Shown here: piece after piece, positions 13,144-16,570 of the stretch
Position numbering within the stretch: the stretch's first letter is position 1
Layout: each line of letters opens with the position of its first letter
NCBI GenBank assembly: GCA_022563215.1
Contig: JADFNT010000005.1
Coordinates: 1 to 16,570, forward strand
DNA: 16,570 bases
From: Pseudomonadota bacterium
GTDB taxonomy: Bacteria > Pseudomonadota > Alphaproteobacteria > Rhodospirillales > Casp-alpha2
Direction: 5' to 3'
Notes under the pieces: generated by a model
The model's database searches: none
What the model saw: the letters and a program-made list of their open reading frames with translations, nothing else
What the model was told of the DNA's origin: nothing
Made by a program: the position numbers and the translations under genes

Positions 13144-15423
13144 ATGACCGACAAAACACTCAGAGAAATGGCGCTTCATTATCACCGCTATCCGCAGCCG
13201 GGAAAGCTGTCGATCACGGCGACCAAGCCGCTCGGCAACCAACGCGACCTGGCGCTCGCCTATTCGCCCGGGGTGGCGGCGGCCTGCGACGCCATTGTCG
13301 AGGATCCGTTGGAAGTGGCGAACCTGACCGTAAGGCAGAACCTGGTCGGCGTCATTACCAACGGTTCCGCCGTTCTCGGCCTCGGCAACATCGGGGCGCT
13401 GGCGTCGAAGCCGGTGATGGAGGGCAAGGCGGTGCTGTTCAAGAAGTTCGCCGGCATCGACGTCTTCGACATCGAGGTCGACGAATCCGACCCGGACAAG
13501 CTGGTCGACATCATCGCCAGCCTGGAACCGACCTTCGGCGCCATCAACCTGGAGGACATCAAGGCGCCGGAGTGCTTCATCGTCGAAAGCAAGCTCCGCG
13601 AACGGATGAACATCCCGGTCTTCCACGACGACCAGCACGGCACGGCGATCGTCGCCGCGGCGGCTCTGGTCAACGGATTGCGCGTCGTCGGCAAGAAGAT
13701 GAAAGACGTCAAACTGGTATCCACGGGCGGCGGCGCCGCCGGCATCGCGTGCCTGGACCTGTTGGTCCAATTAGGCATGAAAAAGAACAACATCACCCTG
13801 GTCGACGTCATCGGCGTCGTCTACGAGGGCCGCGAAGAGGACATGAACCCGGAAAAAGCGCGCTACGCCCAAAAAACCAAGGCCCGCGACCTGGATGCGG
13901 TGATCGAAGGCGCCGACGTTTTCTTAGGGCTTTCGGTGCCCGGAATCCTCAAACCCCACATGGTCAAGAAGATGGCCGCCAAGCCATTTATCCTGGCGCT
14001 CGCCAACCCGGACCCTGAAATCAACCCCGACGAGGCCAGGAAGGCCAACCCGGATGCGGTCATCGCCACCGGGCGGTCCGATTACCCGAACCAGGTCAAC
14101 AACGTGCTGTGTTTTCCGTTCATCTTCCGCGGCGCCTTGGATGTCGGCGCCACGACCATCAACGAAGACATGAAGCTGGCGGCGGTCAAGGCGCTTTCCG
14201 GCCTGGCGATGGCCGAAAGTTCGGAAATCGTCGCCAAGGCCTACGGCGGCGAGGACCTCAAATTCGGCCCCGAATACCTGATTCCGAAGCCGTTCGACCC
14301 GCGCCTGATCGTCGAAATCGCCCCCGCCGTCGCCCGCGCGGCCATGGACAGCGGCGTCGCCACGCGCCCGATCGAGGATTTCGACGCCTATCACGATCAA
14401 CTGGCGCGGTTTGTCTTCCGCTCGGGCATGTTGATGAAGCCCATCTTCGACAGCGCCCGCCAAAACCCCAAGCGCCTGGTCCTGGCCGAAGGCGAGGACG
14501 AACGGGTGCTGCGCGCCGTCCAGGTGCTGATCGACGACAATATCGCCCGGCCGATCCTGGTCGGACGGCCCGACGTCATTTCACGCCGGGTCGAAAAGCT
14601 GGGCCTGAGGCTGGTTCTGGACAAGCACGTCGAGATCGTCAATCCCGAGAACGATCCCCGCTATGACGACTATTGGCGCGGTTACCACGAGCTGATGCAG
14701 CGCCAGGGCGTGTCGCCGGACGCGGCACGCACCATCCTGCGCACCCAATCAACGGTGATCGCGGCGATGATGCTCAAACGCGGCGAAGCCGATGCCATGA
14801 TCTGCGGCACCTACGGCCAATACCGCGAACACCTGACCCATGTGCTGGACGTCATCGGCAAGGCCGACGGCGTGCTGGACGTTTCGGCGCTTTCGACCCT
14901 GATCATGCCGAGCGGCACCTTCTTCCTCTGCGACACCCACGTCACCTATGAGCCGACGGCGGACGAACTGGTCGAAATGACCCTTCTCGCCGCCGAGGCG
15001 GTCCGCCGTTTCGGCGAGGTACCGAAAGTGGCGCTGGTGTCGCATTCGAATTTCGGCTCCGCCGGCACGCCTTCCGCCGACAGGATGCACCGCGCCGTCG
15101 AGTTGTTGCGCGACCGCGCCCCGGACCTGGAGGTCGAAGGCGAAATGCAGGCCGACATCGCCTTCAACGAGGAGTACCGCAAACGGATGTTCCCCCATTC
15201 GCGGCTCAGCGGCCAGGCCAACCTGTTGATCCTGCCCGGCCTTGAGGCCGCCAACAGCACCTTCAACGTGTTGAAATCCATAGGCGGCGGTTTGCCGGTC
15301 GGACCGATGCTGCTCGGCGCCGCCCAACCGGCGCATATCCTGACGCCGTCGGTGACCGCCCGGGGAATCGTCAACATGAGCGCCCTGGCCGTCGTCGACG
15401 CCCAAGCCCGGGAAGCGGGATAA
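13144..15423 (+). CDS. maeB: NADP-dependent malic enzyme with C-terminal phosphotransacetylase domain (MaeB)
   Basis: A 759-aa cytoplasmic enzyme converting malate to pyruvate, CO2 and NADPH. The malic domain is residues 1-~430. It has Y40 ([10 protein letters not shown]), K95 ([11 protein letters not shown]), metal ligands E137-D138 ([10 protein letters not shown]) and D162-D163 (FHDDQHGTA), and the dinucleotide-binding GGGAAG at 195-200. The C-terminal ~320 residues, from [20 protein letters not shown], are a phosphotransacetylase-like domain that in MaeB proteins is regulatory (acetyl-CoA sensing) rather than known to be catalytic. The length is normal for this hybrid type. ATG 13144 is preferred over an upstream in-frame codon at 13075, which would give a non-conserved N-terminal extension. 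No clear intrinsic terminator follows. Confidence 0.96.
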   Translation: MTDKTLREMALHYHRYPQPGKLSITATKPLGNQRDLALAYSPGVAAACDAIVEDPLEVANLTVRQNLVGVITNGSAVLGLGNIGALASKPVMEGKAVLFKKFAGIDVFDIEVDESDPDKLVDIIASLEPTFGAINLEDIKAPECFIVESKLRERMNIPVFHDDQHGTAIVAAAALVNGLRVVGKKMKDVKLVSTGGGAAGIACLDLLVQLGMKKNNITLVDVIGVVYEGREEDMNPEKARYAQKTKARDLDAVIEGADVFLGLSVPGILKPHMVKKMAAKPFILALANPDPEINPDEARKANPDAVIATGRSDYPNQVNNVLCFPFIFRGALDVGATTINEDMKLAAVKALSGLAMAESSEIVAKAYGGEDLKFGPEYLIPKPFDPRLIVEIAPAVARAAMDSGVATRPIEDFDAYHDQLARFVFRSGMLMKPIFDSARQNPKRLVLAEGEDERVLRAVQVLIDDNIARPILVGRPDVISRRVEKLGLRLVLDKHVEIVNPENDPRYDDYWRGYHELMQRQGVSPDAARTILRTQSTVIAAMMLKRGEADAMICGTYGQYREHLTHVLDVIGKADGVLDVSALSTLIMPSGTFFLCDTHVTYEPTADELVEMTLLAAEAVRRFGEVPKVALVSHSNFGSAGTPSADRMHRAVELLRDRAPDLEVEGEMQADIAFNEEYRKRMFPHSRLSGQANLLILPGLEAANSTFNVLKSIGGGLPVGPMLLGAAQPAHILTPSVTARGIVNMSALAVVDAQAREAG

Positions 15424-15441
15424 TACCAAGGAGCGATGATA

Positions 15442-15531
15442 ATGGCGGAAATCTGGGAAAAACAGGGGGGAAAGGAAATTTATGCCGGGCCGCGCATTCT
15501 TCCGGCCGGAGGCGGATCGCCCGGGTCCTAG
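15442..15531 (+). CDS. Possible 29-aa microprotein after maeB
   Basis: AAGGAG at 15428-15433 is placed correctly for an ATG at 15442, 18 bp after the maeB stop. The frame gives a short peptide starting MAEIWEKQGGKEIY and ending in a Gly/Pro-rich stretch. Good ribosome-site spacing is the only support; the peptide is not recognised. It may be translated by coupling with maeB or may be meaningless. Confidence 0.25.
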   Translation: MAEIWEKQGGKEIYAGPRILPAGGGSPGS

Positions 15532-15589
15532 GGTGCTTTGGCTCTCGGGTCTTCGTGCCGGGGGGGCCCGGTGGGGGTTCGGTGGGAGC

Positions 15590-15723
15590 TTGGGCAAGCT
15601 CAGGAGTTGCGCCAACACCCCCTGCCATCGGTTTCCGGGCGCGCAATCGACGGCGTCATCGAATCCGACGGATTTCAACAGGCTCACCGCCAACGCGCGA
15701 TGATATTCCCGTTCAGAAGGCAC
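15590..15723 (-). pseudogene. Possible remnant of a small gene (protein-like first ~45 codons, minus strand)
   Basis: From GTG 15723, with AAGGA 8 nt upstream, the minus strand encodes an N-terminus that looks like real protein: SEREYHRALAVSLLKSVGFD followed by DAVDCAPGNRWQGVLAQLL. The N.W.GVL ending resembles small alphaproteobacterial hypotheticals I recall. After about residue 45 the frame turns into low-complexity Pro/Arg sequence and runs on without a stop into the antisense of maeB, so the natural 3' end seems lost or frameshifted. The left boundary given here is approximate. It may be a pseudogene or a chance frame. Confidence 0.3.
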
Positions 15724-15776
15724 GTCTTCCGTCCTTCCGTTAAGTTATTGTAAAACAGTCCTTTTTACCGGACTTG

Positions 15777-15830
15777 GCTTAATACTAGGCTCAATAGAGA
15801 TCAGCTTAATACTAGGCTCAATAGAGATCA
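15777..15830. repeat. Perfect 27-bp tandem duplication
   Basis: Two identical, directly adjacent 27-bp units occupy 15777-15803 and 15804-15830; each starts GCTTAATACTAGG and ends AGAGATCA. The right-hand unit contains the last codons and TGA of the minus-strand 60-aa gene, so the left-hand unit is a duplicate of the gene's 3' end placed after its stop. Exact identity suggests a recent slippage event or active maintenance. Confidence 0.95.
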
Positions 15831-16000
15831 TCGATATCGACTTCCGCCACGTCCAGCGTCAGGTCGTCGGCGAGCGCGTTGACGATCCGCAATCCAGCCT
15901 GGAAGCGGTCGATCGACGGCTTCGGAGCCTCGCTCATGGTATTGAATTCCGACATCAGGAAGTTTTCGAAATCGTCCCTCGGTCCAAAATCGGTGCGCAT
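15818..16000 (-). CDS. Hypothetical acidic 60-aa protein
   Basis: The ATG at 16000 has GGGAG about 8 nt upstream on the minus strand, a plausible ribosome site. The frame is also open to 16033, but that extension lacks a good start context. The protein is strongly acidic and starts MRTDFGPRDDFENFLMSEFN. It has a middle helix FQAGLRIVNALADDL and ends DVAEVDIDDLY. No transmembrane segment, signal peptide or known domain was recognised. Two features mark it: a 27-bp duplication over its stop codon and an 11-bp-arm inverted repeat in its leader. The sequence upstream is AT-rich. Confidence 0.6.
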   Translation of the reverse strand: MRTDFGPRDDFENFLMSEFNTMSEAPKPSIDRFQAGLRIVNALADDLTLDVAEVDIDDLY

Positions 16001-16018
16001 GGGTTTTCTCCCGTTACA

Positions 16019-16045
16019 TCCGGTACGGGCCAATCCCGTACCGGA
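16019..16045. promoter_or_regulatory. Perfect 11-bp-arm inverted repeat in the leader of the 60-aa gene
   Basis: TCCGGTACGGG (16019-16029) and CCCGTACCGGA (16035-16045) pair perfectly around a 5-nt loop. It lies 18 bp upstream of the ATG at 16000 on the minus strand, ahead of the ribosome site. No U-tract follows on either strand, so a terminator is unlikely. It could be a dyad operator or an mRNA hairpin controlling translation or stability. Confidence 0.6.
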
Positions 16046-16570
16046 AGGTACCCCGCAAAACCCATGCCATTTTCCATAAAAGGAAATTCAGTAATTTATA
16101 ACTTATTGAAATAACTTGTTCTTTTGGATTCTTCCCCGGTGGCCGTTTTCCCCTATGCCGGCCGAAAGGAGGTTAAAAAAAATCCCACCGCAGATAAAAT
16201 GACCGACAAGGACCGCCTTCTTTCGCTCCGCTTTTATTCCGTTGAATATTCTTGTAAAATCTTGCCACCACATCGTATTAAGACTTAAAGCCGTTTAAGG
16301 CTAAAACGTCGTATAAGACTTTCTAGGCCTCTTTTAAGCCTTTGACACCGCTCACTATTTCCCTTATAAATCTCTTTTAAAACAGTAACTTAACGTCCAT
16401 TGACGTTCAATAGCGTCCATGAATGGTTGCGTAAATCCTCGTCGTAGTGGGCATCAGCAGAAGCTGGTGCTTGATCGTCTGGCCCTGCTTCCGCGGCGGA
16501 ACAATCCGAGCCTGCATCCGATCAGAACCGCTAAAAGTGGGTGAAATCAAGATACCTTGGGGCCCAAGCC
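16046..16570. other. AT-rich stretch without a convincing gene
   Basis: From about 16050 to 16420 the sequence is clearly more AT-rich than the genes to the left. A strong AAAGGAGG at 16165-16172 has no suitably spaced ATG; the nearest, ATG 16199, is 26 nt away and opens a 29-codon frame. Other short frames are ATG 16419-16544 (+, 41 aa, containing HQQKLVLDRLALLPRRNNPS) and 16517-16407 (-, 36 aa). None has a ribosome site. A degenerate direct repeat TCGTATTAAGACTT (16273-16286) / TCGTATAAGACTT (16309-16321) is present. I cannot assign a function; a regulatory region or mobile-element edge is possible. Confidence 0.4.
16391..16420 (+). repeat. Three tandem 10-bp repeats (consensus TRRCGTYCAW)
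   Basis: TAACGTCCAT, TGACGTTCAA and TAGCGTCCAT follow each other exactly, with a 10-bp period, about one helical turn. Within them ATTGACGTTCAAT (16399-16411) is a perfect 5-3-5 dyad. Iteron-like spacing on one DNA face suggests cooperative protein binding. No adjacent replication gene is seen, so no origin is claimed. Confidence 0.5.

Noticed and set aside
14749..15723. A 324-codon minus-strand open frame antisense to the end of maeB
   Set aside because: Most of it is the mirror of the conserved phosphotransacetylase domain in a GC-rich gene, where long antisense frames are expected. Only the first ~45 codons, outside maeB, look protein-like.
15777..15830. CRISPR-like or transposon target-site repeat
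   Set aside because: There are only two units, directly adjacent with no spacer, and no element lies between them; it is a simple tandem duplication.
16391..16420. Plasmid or chromosomal replication origin
   Set aside because: Three short repeats alone, without DnaA boxes or a replication gene in the window, are not enough to call an origin.

Overview
The window looks like a chromosomal segment of a GC-rich alphaproteobacterium, most likely Rhodospirillales-like. This is inferred from the gene families, the codon bias and the MaeB-type malic enzyme; no taxonomic marker gene is present. Most of it is ordinary GC-rich metabolic DNA. It is interrupted by one small AT-richer integrase module behind a tRNA and by two AT-richer patches, around 6.4-6.9 kb and 15.75-16.45 kb.

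Layout. 1-396 is the 3' end of a low-specificity threonine aldolase gene. 450-525 is tRNA-Glu(CUC). 624-2597 is an integration module: a tyrosine integrase with a TTG start, plus a 77-aa accessory gene. 2615-4327 holds two + strand genes, a TIGR02466-type putative 2OG-Fe(II) oxygenase and a cytoplasmic HtrA-like PDZ protein that has lost its whole catalytic triad. Each is preceded by a copy of the same 37-bp element. 4367-6273 is a minus-strand operon: a 65-aa protein resembling a FliF C-terminal tail, a CaiB/BaiF CoA-transferase and a hotdog thioesterase.

The 6274-6608 gap separates that operon from divergent + strand genes. It holds a perfect CRP-type palindrome, an AT-rich hairpin, a phased direct repeat and a minus-strand hairpin with a T-tract that could act as a leader attenuator. 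6609-9767 (+) encodes a 71-aa YozE/SAM-like protein, a thiamine-diphosphate enzyme of the acetolactate synthase superfamily and a membrane-anchored Sel1-repeat protein. 9940-13054 is a minus-strand operon of glycerophosphodiester phosphodiesterase, a fused SpmA-SpmB membrane protein and a DMT permease. 13144-15423 (+) is a malic enzyme-phosphotransacetylase fusion (MaeB). The right end (15424-16570) has a 60-aa hypothetical gene with a 27-bp tandem duplication over its 3' end, a strong inverted repeat in its leader, and an AT-rich stretch with three 10-bp tandem repeats.

How the genes fit together. The CoA-transferase and thioesterase overlap by 4 bp and probably act on the same acyl-CoA pool. 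The phosphodiesterase, SpmAB and DMT genes are tightly packed and the last two overlap, so they are probably cotranscribed, divergently from maeB. I see no CRISPR array, no complete insertion sequence and no recognisable defence system. The most unusual items are the triad-less HtrA protein, the duplicated 37-bp upstream element, the stand-alone FliF-tail-like protein and the dense regulatory gap at 6.3-6.6 kb.
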